Program-made: the position numbers and the translations under genes
Notes under the pieces: model-generated
Told to the model about the DNA's origin: nothing
What the model saw: only the letters and a program-made list of their open reading frames with translations
The model's database searches: none
Assembly (NCBI GenBank): GCA_024399955.1
Contig: JAKSNH010000013.1
Coordinates: 1 to 49,617 of the forward strand
Direction: 5' to 3'
Length of the DNA stretch: 49,617 nt
From: Paludibacteraceae bacterium
GTDB lineage: Bacteria > Bacteroidota > Bacteroidia > Bacteroidales > Paludibacteraceae
Shown: positions 25,023-35,900 of the stretch, one piece after another
Layout: the number at the start of each line of letters is the position of its first letter
Position numbering within the stretch: position 1 is the first letter of the stretch

Positions 25023-26455
25023 AGTTGTATGCCTTGAGCGTTATACATCTTGTTATCTTTGATTATCACTAATTGACCATGTAGAAGGAACTTCTCTAAC
25101 GAGGACGTGGACGAGGACGAGGACGGCAAGTCGGTTGGCGTATGTGCGGCAGGGCGGACCGATAGACGGGCCGGGCAAGAAGCCGGCATATCCTGCATAT
25201 CGGGCACATAGAAATAGCCACGCATACCCTTCATTGTGCTGGTATCGCCCGCTTTAGACCAAGCTAAGACATTATTGGCTTGCAAGAAGAGGTATTTCGT
25301 ATTGCCGGCAGCCAATTTATGCGGGTTGATGATACCGAGGTACGCAATGGTGCCTGCCGGGCTGAAGTTCTCTCCGGCAGCGGAAGTGCATTTGATAACG
25401 CACTGCTTGAATGTAGGATTAGTCACAACATTGTCGGGTTGGATGAGGTACGGCACACCTGCCTTGATGGCAATGGTGTTATCGTTTGAAAGATCAACAT
25501 CTTCAAAGTCTATATTCAACGTTGTTTTGTCGCCACTCAGTGTGCCGCTTGTGAACTTGGCTAATTTGGTAGTCTCACCAAAGACGTCCCTCACTTCTTT
25601 CGCAGTCAGGTCAAACGGCAGACAGAGGGTGTTGTACATCCCCGGAGTGAATGAACGGACGAGGTTTACATTCACTTGCTGTCCGTTTGTTTTCCAAATG
25701 TTCAGAAGATCCGTGTTGTCGTCGTTCTCATTCAGGGTAATGGTAACTTCCCGTATAGCCAACAGGACATAGCGTTCCTCAGATTCTTCTCCGCCGTCAA
25801 CAATAGAGATAGCCTGTTCTTCAGGATTGGTAGCGGAGCTGGAGAATTGGACGAAATAGATACCATATCCTTCTTCCTTGGTGCCCGTCCAATATTGTCC
25901 GTTAGCATAAACACCCTCCGGATTAGTTATATCGCACGGCAAGAACACCGCACCGGCTTGCTGCAAAGCAGCCTTGTCTGCCGCCTTGATAGAGTTATTG
26001 TCAAACGTAGAACCAATATTAAGGAGTTTGTGGCTCTTTAGATCATTCGTGTACCACGCAGACTCCGTATTGTCAAAATAGTACATATCCGCCCAATCAT
26101 CAGGCAGTAGAACGGCATAGGCAGCAGTGACTTTATGGTCATCTTGCTCATCTATCAGTTGTGCCCAACCGCGGAATTTGTCAGCAGCAATACCATTAAT
26201 CTTGCGATCATTGAGCAGATAATCCCACTCGAGTTTACTAAGTATCTGCGGGTTTTCGATAAAAGATTCCTGCCATGTATGTCTGGTAGGTTCATCGGTT
26301 GAGAAATAAACGACCTGCCGTTCATCACCCCCTACGTCATGTATCGTAAAAGGATGAGGAATGACGGTTGTTGCTGCGTGTACGGACGTACACAGCACGA
26401 TGCACAATGCACAATGCACGATGCACAATGTGCGGTTAAAAAGATTCGTTCTCAT
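25019..26455 (-). CDS. Secreted protein with shared C-terminal tail, 478 aa
   Basis: The signal peptide MRTNLFNRTLCIVHCALCIV and its continuation to VHA is largely made of a heptamer array (26401-26428), giving an unusually Cys-rich hydrophobic core. A beta-rich body follows (residues ~245-440: SFTPGMYNTLCLPFDLTAKEV, IKAGVPYLIQPDNVV, AGNTKYLFLQANNVLAWSKAG). This resembles a C-terminal module of large Bacteroidales surface proteins and is not an enzyme that I recognise. A Ser-run (SSSSSTSS) from GAGGAC-type repeats precedes the tail KFLLHGQLVIIKDNKMYNAQG. Its start overlaps the lipoprotein stop by one base (TAATG). Confidence 0.88.
   Translation of the reverse strand: MRTNLFNRTLCIVHCALCIVLCTSVHAATTVIPHPFTIHDVGGDERQVVYFSTDEPTRHTWQESFIENPQILSKLEWDYLLNDRKINGIAADKFRGWAQLIDEQDDHKVTAAYAVLLPDDWADMYYFDNTESAWYTNDLKSHKLLNIGSTFDNNSIKAADKAALQQAGAVFLPCDITNPEGVYANGQYWTGTKEEGYGIYFVQFSSSATNPEEQAISIVDGGEESEERYVLLAIREVTITLNENDDNTDLLNIWKTNGQQVNVNLVRSFTPGMYNTLCLPFDLTAKEVRDVFGETTKLAKFTSGTLSGDKTTLNIDFEDVDLSNDNTIAIKAGVPYLIQPDNVVTNPTFKQCVIKCTSAAGENFSPAGTIAYLGIINPHKLAAGNTKYLFLQANNVLAWSKAGDTSTMKGMRGYFYVPDMQDMPASCPARLSVRPAAHTPTDLPSSSSSTSSLEKFLLHGQLVIIKDNKMYNAQGIQL
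26401..26428 (-). repeat. Four 7-bp repeats (TGCACAA) in a signal peptide
   Basis: TGCACAA, TGCACAA, TGCACGA, TGCACAA. Read on the minus strand they encode CIVHCALCIV of the signal peptide of the 478-aa protein. Confidence 0.92.
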
Positions 26456-26931
26456 TATTGTAACTCAGGAATAAAGGGTTTTTCTACTGTGCCTACCATA
26501 TCGTCGTTGGCGAAAGATACGAACGGAGCGGTATAGATACGCTTTAGTTTGACTGAATAATAGCGAAAGGTGAGAGCACTCGTGGTATGCGGGTCAGCAA
26601 TACGGATGATATAACTATCCGACACCTCGTCCCAAGGCGAAGCCACACCTACAATGGTCTGACCTGCTGCCACACAAATTAAGTCGGTAGCATCGGCGTA
26701 AGGACGTAACACCTCCGGCAGACGGATAATAGCCGTCATGGATTTATAACTCTCTGCATCTTCCGCCACTTTCCACTCCGGACGTGGTGTATTGTCCGGA
26801 GTAAGGATAGTGCGTTCGTTTTCTTTTTTACAGCCAAGCATTACTATCGCGATAACCGCGATAATAGATGCACGATGCACAATGCACAATGCACGGTTTG
26901 ATATTCTTTTCATATTCATATACTTTTTCAT
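26455..26931 (-). CDS. Small lipoprotein in the surface operon, 158 aa
   Basis: The N-terminus MKKYMNMKRISNRALCIVHR continues to a lipobox MLGC (~Cys34) and a KKEN charged segment, so the mature protein is lipid-anchored. Heptamer repeats (26867-26894) encode ALCIVHRA in the signal peptide; Met5 or Met7 could also be the start. The mature ~120 residues are beta-rich (SYKSMTAIIRLPEVLRPY, then ALTFRYYSVKLKRIYTAPF) with no recognised domain. It begins three bases after the stop of the giant gene and overlaps the next start by one base, so it probably works with those two proteins. Confidence 0.85.
   Translation of the reverse strand: MKKYMNMKRISNRALCIVHRASIIAVIAIVMLGCKKENERTILTPDNTPRPEWKVAEDAESYKSMTAIIRLPEVLRPYADATDLICVAAGQTIVGVASPWDEVSDSYIIRIADPHTTSALTFRYYSVKLKRIYTAPFVSFANDDMVGTVEKPFIPELQ
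26867..26894 (-). repeat. Four 7-bp repeats (GATGCAC/AATGCAC) in a lipoprotein signal
   Basis: GATGCAC, GATGCAC, AATGCAC, AATGCAC. This is the same heptamer as at 26401-26428 in a cyclic shift, at the same place in the neighbouring gene. Confidence 0.92.
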
Positions 26932-26934
26932 TGG

Positions 26935-29900
26935 TTATTTAACAAGTGCGCCTTGGGCGTCATAGACATTACCATTGCGGTGGATATATAGGATACCATG
27001 ATCGATTACCTTGCGCAAGTCGGATTCGCCGAAATGAATGAGGTACGGGTTGCTTACCGTTCCGGTAGGAGCTAAGGCACCGTAGTGCAGCATATTAGCA
27101 GCCTGTTTCTCCTCACCTTTGTCGTCAGTAACGGTGAAGGTGAGTTCACTGCCTTCCGCAGCATGAACGAGCAGGAACCACATACCATCCACAGCTTGTG
27201 CCTCGCCTACGAGTTCATCGTGTGCGTAAGCACGTAGGATAGCGTCGTCAGGACACGTGACAGGCTGATTCTCCTCCAAGGTTGCCACAATAGGCATCAC
27301 GGTGGAGTAAGTTCTACTTTCACTAGCCCGTAGGGCGTCACTTTCCCTTTCACTCTCCACTTTCTTCCGCGGAGCGGAGGCAGGAGCAACCGGATTGAAA
27401 TGTACGGTGACAGCATCCTTTAACTGACGGTAGAGCATGTAACCTTCGCCCGGGATGAGGGTCTCCAGCGAACCTACCCATTGCTTGTTGTCAAAGACAG
27501 CAAACTGATAGTAACCGGTGATGATATCGCCGTCCTTGGCAACATTGAAGTAGTCCGCCATCGCAGCATCTATAGGTGTATTGGCTTCGAATAGGCACGG
27601 CAGGTTGTTCCAACCGCCACCGAACGTCAGTTCGGGCACTTTATCGGCAGCCGAGCCACGAATCTCCAATACCATCATGTCGGCTGTTACCTTTAGCATA
27701 TAGATATTGTGGTAGTCCAATTGGATATTATTGCTCCAGCCGTTTGAGGTATAAACTGACGCATTGTCTTTCGTACGATATGTCTTGATTTGGTTGCCTG
27801 ACGAGAAGCCTCCAACATTAATGAAAGACGAGTTGATATCCGTCGGTTGAACATTGAAGCTAATCCAGTTCCATCCTTTATAGACAGGTATATTCTGCAC
27901 GCGCAAATCCGCTACACGAAGTTGTACGGGTTTCTGTACCGAACCATAAACAGTATCCGGCACGAAGCGGATGACTTCGTTCTCCGGTTTAAGTACAAAG
28001 GTCTTGCCGGTAGAAGCCTGCCATAGGCGCAAGGAGAGTTCCCTCCTGTCCATCTTATCATCGCCATAAACCTTGATATAGAGGTTAGCGTTGCTGCCTA
28101 CTTTAGAGGTGATAGACTGCATGCCCACGCATGTATTGCCATAGAAAGCACCTACTATATCGCGCGTATCGGTATCTATATAGGAGCCGCGTGCTTCATC
28201 CTGCAAATGAACGGTACCGATAAGGTTCATATTGAGGTTGTAACTATTAGGTACAGACCAGCTGGGAGAGACGGCGTTGATACGCACATTGATTAGCATT
28301 TGGTCGCTTAGGTCAGCCTCATCCGTCAGTGCAACCGGCACGACATAGTCGCCGGCATTGAGGTCACCGCTGATGGTGAAGGCGAGTACGCGTTGCTCCT
28401 GCGGTTGGAGCGTGCCTATCGGTTCATCTACGGTGAGCCACTCGGGCAGACCGGTGATGACAAATGGCTTAGTTTCGCCGGAATAGTTGGTAATCGTAGT
28501 ATAGACTACGGTATCCATCGGACCGGCACTTTTGATTATCCATAAGTTCTGTTCATCCCAGCGTATTACATTGCGGTCCAGATAGACGGACCATGCAATC
28601 GGACTGAGCAAGCGGTTGCCCTGCAAGTCCTCCACATCGCGCAGGGAGAAGAAGATGTTCTTATGGTTGACTTCGGCATCGGGCATCTTGAGGTTGATGA
28701 CGAGGTCGTTATCGCGCGAAGTCCAAGAGAAACGCATCTTCTCATATTCAGATTCACGGATAAGCGGGCATACATCCTTGGTAGTGGATTTGTCATCCAA
28801 CTCGGATACCACAACCGTATCCTGCTTAGCATACCACTCCCGGTTATCACTATTGTAATAGAGACAGGCATTGTATCGGCTGTAGTGGGTTTCGTAGATA
28901 CTGCTGGCGTTCTTAATGCGTTGGTCAAACGGCAAGTAGCAGCGTAGCCCAAATTCCTGTCCGTTAGGAGCGTATGTAGTGAACTCGCTGAGATAGGACT
29001 GCGGCATTGCGAACTCCCATATACTGAGTTCGTCAAAGTAGCCGTTGAAGTTCCTGCCGAGGATGGTTTGGGACATCGCCCACGCACCGAAGAACTGTCC
29101 GTCGGCATGTGCCTTAAGTTTATCGTCTATATAGAGGTGGGTATAATTGAATCCGCGGCTCACCACTAATCCGAGTGTATGCCAAGCACCATCGTTATAG
29201 TTACCATCTGCCACCAATTTGTTCACGCTGTCGGCAACCAATACGATTTGCCCCGTTTGCGTCATAAAGATACCTATTTGCTTATTGGTAGCGGCATTCT
29301 TAGCATTTACATCACCAAATAGCAGAGCATCATTGCTAAAGGGTTTTAATGGATCGCTTCTGAAACTGAAGAGCAGCGTGTAGTCGGCATCGGCTGAGTT
29401 ATTGAACCATTGCGAAGCCAGTTGAACACCTTCCCCACTCGTCCGTATAGCCAGTCCTTCGGGCATGCTCCATGTCAGGTCGTTAAGGATGGCATTGGCA
29501 CTATGTGCTTTATCGTAAGCAGTCTTTCCATAGCCTTCAATCATCGGGTAGTAAGCCAACAGCCCGTTTTCGTAGCCGGTGAGACAGGTGTTATTGGTAG
29601 CCGTTCTCTCTCCAAAAGTAAGTGCCTTAGACCAGATACGCGACTCCGCCATACGTCCCTTGAAGGGATGGAGGTTATTCATACCTAAGCCGAAGGTTAG
29701 CGGAGCAGCATTAAATGCCGTAATCTGCGCTTTACCACTACCTACCTTATCCGTACCGACATACAGGTATACATCACCTGTTTTAGCACTATAGGTCAAT
29801 ATTACACGAGCAAAATTATTGGGCAGATTGATTGGATCAGATAGAATCTCTGTTTCGCATATATGTGCATATAGTTGCTTGCCGGTATAACCGAACTCGA

Positions 29901-32900
29901 TGGCTTGTTCGATATCGGATGCGGGTTGACCGGTAGAGAAGAATGCCATCCGTGTATTGCGGCTATCCGCATCGGGATAAACAACAAGGTCGATGGAGAA
30001 GTCACCATGGCTCAAGTCGCGTGCCGTTTGTGTGCGGGCATAAGAGTTGCTGTTTCCCGAGAAGGTGAGCGTAGGCGTGCTGAAATAGTCCGCCTTGTTC
30101 TTAAAGCCAATCACTTGGAAGTTATTATCCTCGTCCAAATAGTTGTAGGCAATCGGTTCGGAGAAGGGCACGGATATGTAATCCTGCTGGGTGAGCACAC
30201 CATTAGCAGGAGATACATTACCGAACAATTCGGGACGGCGTGTATCCTTGATACCGCTGACGGGTTCGGATGCCTTGGTGACATAGCCTGTTCCGTAACG
30301 GCAGTAGCTGACGGCACGGAGGTCGTAACGCTGCTCCATCGGGTCGCGCTCACCATAGAAATGGATATTGTCAATACGTCCTGCCGATTTGCTGAACATC
30401 TGCTTATTGCCACTGGCTTTCTTGTAATAGACAGAATCCACATAGTAGGAGCAAAGCGTTACCCAGTTGTTTTCCGACTGCGTAGATAGTTTGTATTGCA
30501 GTTCAATATGGTCAAAGTTCGCGTAGTCGGGGTCGAAGCCGTCAATGACTACCGGCAGGTAGTAGCCCTGCTTGTCGTAAGGCGAATTGGTATTCATCAC
30601 CCATTTATCGTCCGGCGTAGCGATATGCACCGGCGAAGAGGCAGGCAGGAAGTGGACGGAGACGTACTGGTTAGCGTAGTTGGAGGTATCGCAATCGGAC
30701 ATCAGACAGAGTTTAAGGCTGTCGTAGTCGAGGGCGACAGCACCTTGACGAACTTCGAGTTTCTTGTGGATAACCTGTCCGGGTTCCAAGTAGAAGTTGC
30801 GTCCCATGCCGGTGAGTGCCAGTCCGTCGATAGAGGCTTTGGCACCATTACGGTTGCTGCCTTCTAACAGTTTGAGAACAAAGTTATGCGGACCATTAGC
30901 CACACCCGGAGCAGCCTCGGACTCGTTCCAAATCTGCAAGTCAAACACCGCCACACCATCGGCAGCCACACCGCTCACCTCGTGCTGATTGACCTCAAGG
31001 TGGGCTTCATCCAGTTTAACGGTAGCGGGATCAAGCATCGTGCCAGGGTGGAAGAACTGCGTCTTATTCTCCCCTATCCATGGGCAACGTGTAGCACCGC
31101 CACGGAGCACATAGATAAAGTCGGAACAGTCGTAGTTGCCGGTATTTAGACTGTCTTTTGTTAAGAAGTTGGAGGCATTTTCGCGCCAATTTTTGGTGGG
31201 ATTATTGGTATTGAAATCCACGGTACCGGCTAAACTGTACACATCTACATCGATATATCCGTATTCCGCTTGCGAAAGAGTAAAGCCGATGGTACGGTTT
31301 TGTGATTGGTTGTTACCGGACGTTTTATTGCCACGGATATTAAGATTCGGCGAAATATCGATTTTTAAAGAATTACCAAACATACTGGTATAAAAACTCA
31401 TTGAATCTATGTTTGAGGGGTCGGCCTTGATCAAATTTACAAGCAATCTAATCAAGTCCTCAGCACCTTGGAAAAAATTTAAATCAGGAGTTGGATTAGT
31501 AGTAGTGTAAGAGTAATTGTATCCTGCAGATCCTGTTTCGTTATACGTGACGGTGGTGTTGGCAGAGACGGAGTAACCACCCACACGGAACATTGATGTA
31601 GTGCCGTAAGCCTCTAAACGCTCATTCTCATACAAGATATCCAGCCACCTGCTTATTGATTTGATATAGCTGTGTACTTCATTAACAAAGGGAGGTTTTT
31701 TGAAGCCCTGAACACTCCATTTCTTGGGTTCCACAATCGTATATTTAATTGTATCTGCATTATATACAAAATCACCATTCTGGGTCTCCGCCCAATATAC
31801 GCGTTTATTGGTAGAATCGGCTACTTGCTGCACAGATTCTTTGGTTCCTGTGACGAATAAGGACGACATATCTGCCACCAGTTGCGGTATGACTTGGTTG
31901 ACGATATGATCTTGCGTATAAACGAACCGCACAGGACTGGGGTCCATCGTAAAGGCAAGGTCCCTCGTTACAATCAGCGCCGGGCTTGAGGGGTCTTTCT
32001 GCTTTATAATCTTGGTCTCCCCTGTAGCAATAGAGGCTTGCATTAGCGACAAAGTGGCGGCATCCACAGTAGTAAATACTTCGCTATGCATCGCGTAAGC
32101 ATTGACGGTATGACCGATAAAGATGGTAGCATCCGCACCCATTATATTGTTGTTGCTGCCGGTCTGAATGCGCTCGGTAGTGGTATAGGAATAGTTGTAG
32201 GTTGAATTATTAGTATAGCCACACGATAAGGAGAAGAGGGGCCATGTCTTTTGACGAAGAGCTTGAGAGACAGTCAAAGTACTCATAGCGTTCGGTACGA
32301 CAGTGCCTGACGCAGTTGTTATGTTTGCCCCAGTGGACATCGATACCTTAAAACTGGCATCAAAACTATTATTCATACTATAAGACGAATTATAGGTAGC
32401 CCCTTTCTCAATCCACGCATAGGAGTTGCTTCCGGGCGGGTCGCGCAGCACATCATCCACAGTAATGGCCTCTCCTATTTTCGTCATTGCATCTGCACCG
32501 GTGATACGATTGCCCAACACAAACGCCTGTATGGGCTGAGCATGTACATCCTGTCCGTTGATATTAACGGATACATCTATATGCTTGAGCGCATCCGTGC
32601 CGACGGCGCCAAACGATTCATTAGCAACATCCACGGTTACATTGCAATAGCCCTCATTATTGAGTTGCCCCTTGACGATGGAGGTGCCGGATAGCAATCC
32701 GTTATACATCGTAAATTTGTGACCACCCAGAGATACTACATCCATGGGACGATTGATGTCATTGTTGTAGTGATATTCCTCGCATGCATATATACGGAAG
32801 CTGTATCGGAGTCCGGATAGATAGACGGGGTAGCCAAAGACATATTTCTTGTCCTTATGCGTATATACCGAATCTATGCGTGACTGAGATAGTGTATATC

Positions 32901-35900
32901 CCATCACCGCTTCTTCTCCGTAGAAGTCTATCGGCATACCATAGCGGAGTTGCGCTACCTTAATGGTCGCGGGCGCGTGATATATTACGGAATAGGTATC
33001 ATGATACTGTACTTCTCTATTTTCGTAAAAATCCTGTTTAGGAATTAGCGAGAAAGTCAGGTCTTTGGTCTCGGCAGTTCTACCTGCACTAAATAGCGTA
33101 GCATAGCCGTTGGCGGATGCCTCCACGATGCGGTATTTAACAGGCGGCAAGTCAATCATATATTCGCCCGTGGCGGAGTCAGGACGGACAATGATGCGTT
33201 TCTCCTCAAAGCGGATGCGGGTTTGTTGGGAACTGTCAGCCTTATGGTTGATGATGGTATCGCGGGTCTTCTTTGTTAGATCTTTCTCGTCATATACGAA
33301 GTGGGCGATATTGTCCCCTTCTAGTTCGAAGACGAGTTTCAGGCTGTCACCAAGGTTATTCTTACTCAGTCCGAAGCCAAGCGGTTTGAGCCCCTGTACG
33401 TCACCACCGGCGAGACGGCCGATAAGGCGCACACGAGTATTGTCCCAGAAGTGGATACCATCCTGACTTTTACCTCGAGCATTGAGTTCGATTTTCCTAT
33501 CAACGATGAGTTGTCCGTCATTAGCAAACTTATGACCTTTTTTGGCTACAGTAAGTGTGAAGTCGGGTCCGTCCGGTACGGAGAGAGAGAAGTTACCAGA
33601 AGCGTCCGAACGGATGGTGTCGCCACTGCTCTTGACCACTTGTCCGTTAATCAAGAAATATGCGTCACGCACAGGAATGGTGGTGCCGGTATAGAGCACG
33701 CGTCCCGAATAGCGTTGGTAATTATCCGACAGGAAATCTGCATGATGAACAACAGAGTTGTTCGCCGTGAGTGTTACTTGTATTGGTCCAACTCCTCCAC
33801 TAGCAGGGCGGAAGCTCAGAAGTCTATCACGAACCCCAATCTCATACGTACTGCCATTTTCGCCAAGGTCATATAGGATACTGTCGAACTTGTAATAGCC
33901 GTCAGCATCGGTCTTGACGGAATCGATTATAGTGTTCCCCTTGTAGAGACCCACTTTAATGTTTGCCATCTTGTTGCCGTTGCTATAGGTGATATTACCA
34001 TCTATATAACCGTAGCGTGAGCGGAAACCGATATCGGTGGCTTTTGTGTCCATCTTATCTCCGCTGCAAAGGGTTACAGCCTTTACCATGTAGGTGTATC
34101 GTTGACCGGGAACACCTTGGGTGTCGTTGTACCATTTGGTACTACCATCGCAAGTAGCGATGGTATCAAAAATGCTGCCCTTTTCGTCGCCACGCAGAAC
34201 GATGAAATAGGTTGGTTCACCATCTGCTTCCCATTTGATAAGCGTATGTTCGGGGTGAGCCTTGGCGCCGTCAGATGCGTCAACACTTGTCATCTCCACT
34301 GCTTTGGTACGTCGTTTGGGATAGAACCATACTTCGGTCTCTTCGGGGTTATCAAAGCGAGTGGCATCGGTATTGAGGCGCACACTCAGGTCATAGTCCC
34401 GGCATGTTTTAGGCAGTTCTTCCTCACATCCAAATTCAATAATTAATTGGTTCTCATATACTGTTTTGTACAATTTATTTTTGTCTATTACTATTGTTTT
34501 TGCATCCGTTGCTGCGGTGGCGGGGTCATCGCCATTATCCCAAAGTATAACTTCTATTTTTGTATTGGGATCCCACGCCGTAGTTAAACCACTGTTGGCA
34601 TCGGGCCAAATTAACTGACCGGTTAGGTCGATTTTATTATTGTTGATTGCTGAATCCGTAGCGCAATCGCGGAAAGCAGCGTATGGAGTAGAATTATTTT
34701 TATATAAATTCAGTCCTATTTGTTTCACACGTCCGATATAGGTGCAACTATCAGCATAGCGATGTCCCTTCCATCCGAATGAAGATGCAGACATACGGCG
34801 AATACGATAGAAGATAGAGTCGCCTCCGTATGGGTTATTGATGGTGGTTGAATCCACATATTCATAGAATGCCTTTCCATATTCGTATAACGTCGGCAAT
34901 AACTGTTCGGCATCGCTAAAGTCGGATTTGTAGGCACGCTCTATCTCAAAAAAGTCCATGGGCATCGCATCTGTGTCTTTGGGATTTTCAATTTCCCAAC
35001 TCAAGAGTTTATAACCCGTGTTTATCGAATAACTACTATTCGACTTACCCCTTATTGTTTCCATCTTAGGTTTAACTGTAAAATCCTTTATTTGATGATA
35101 AGCGGGAATTATTATAGAATTGGACTGATAAGTAATCTGCTCACCACTTATTTTTTCTACCGTTGCAGTAATATAAAATTTTTCACGTGAGTTCGAGGTC
35201 GGAACTTCAAGCGTGCCGATGGGTGATGGGTTGGGAATAGGATTTGAATTAGAGGAGGTAGTAAGCTTAATAACTGAATCCGGCACGGTATAAGGCACCA
35301 GCATCTTACCAGCTTCCCGGGGGTCTTCTCCGCCCATAAGAAGCATCGGTTCCATCAACTCAGGCCTGTCGCCTTTCTCAATCTTTTCGTTATGCAGAAG
35401 GTAGTAAGTATGAACCCACCTATGTCCCTGCAGATAGTTTCTATCATACACATGCACACGAATGGTTAAGTATCCTTTTATAGTGTCTGGAACAGCCCAC
35501 CGCAGGTTAAAGGTGATTGAACGGCGTTTATCTTGGGCATGCTTGATTTGGATTTTGTCCCCTGCATTTTCCAACCTTCTCTCTTGGCTCGCACCGGATG
35601 GAGTGGCAAAAAAGAAATAATCTTTATTCTTGTCAGCAGCATAGAACCATGCCATTCCCGGATCCTTCTTGTTCTCATAGCGATCACCATTATAGTAAAA
35701 CAGCTTCGTCCAATTGTTCATTTCCGTTCTTTTAATTGGCTTATCATTTATACTATATTCCACATAGGTACGGTACATATCGGTGTTTTTATATTTTGGG
35801 GTAGTGTCGTTTTCTGCCCAGTGGTCATAGTCGCCTTCTGACCACACTAATAAGGAGAGATCTACACCGTTTAAGCCGTCGTAATAAGCATAGAAATTAG

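Noticed and set aside
29875..30489. A 204-codon plus-strand frame inside the giant gene
   Set aside because: It is antisense to a continuous 3023-codon gene, has no start region and no recognisable protein.
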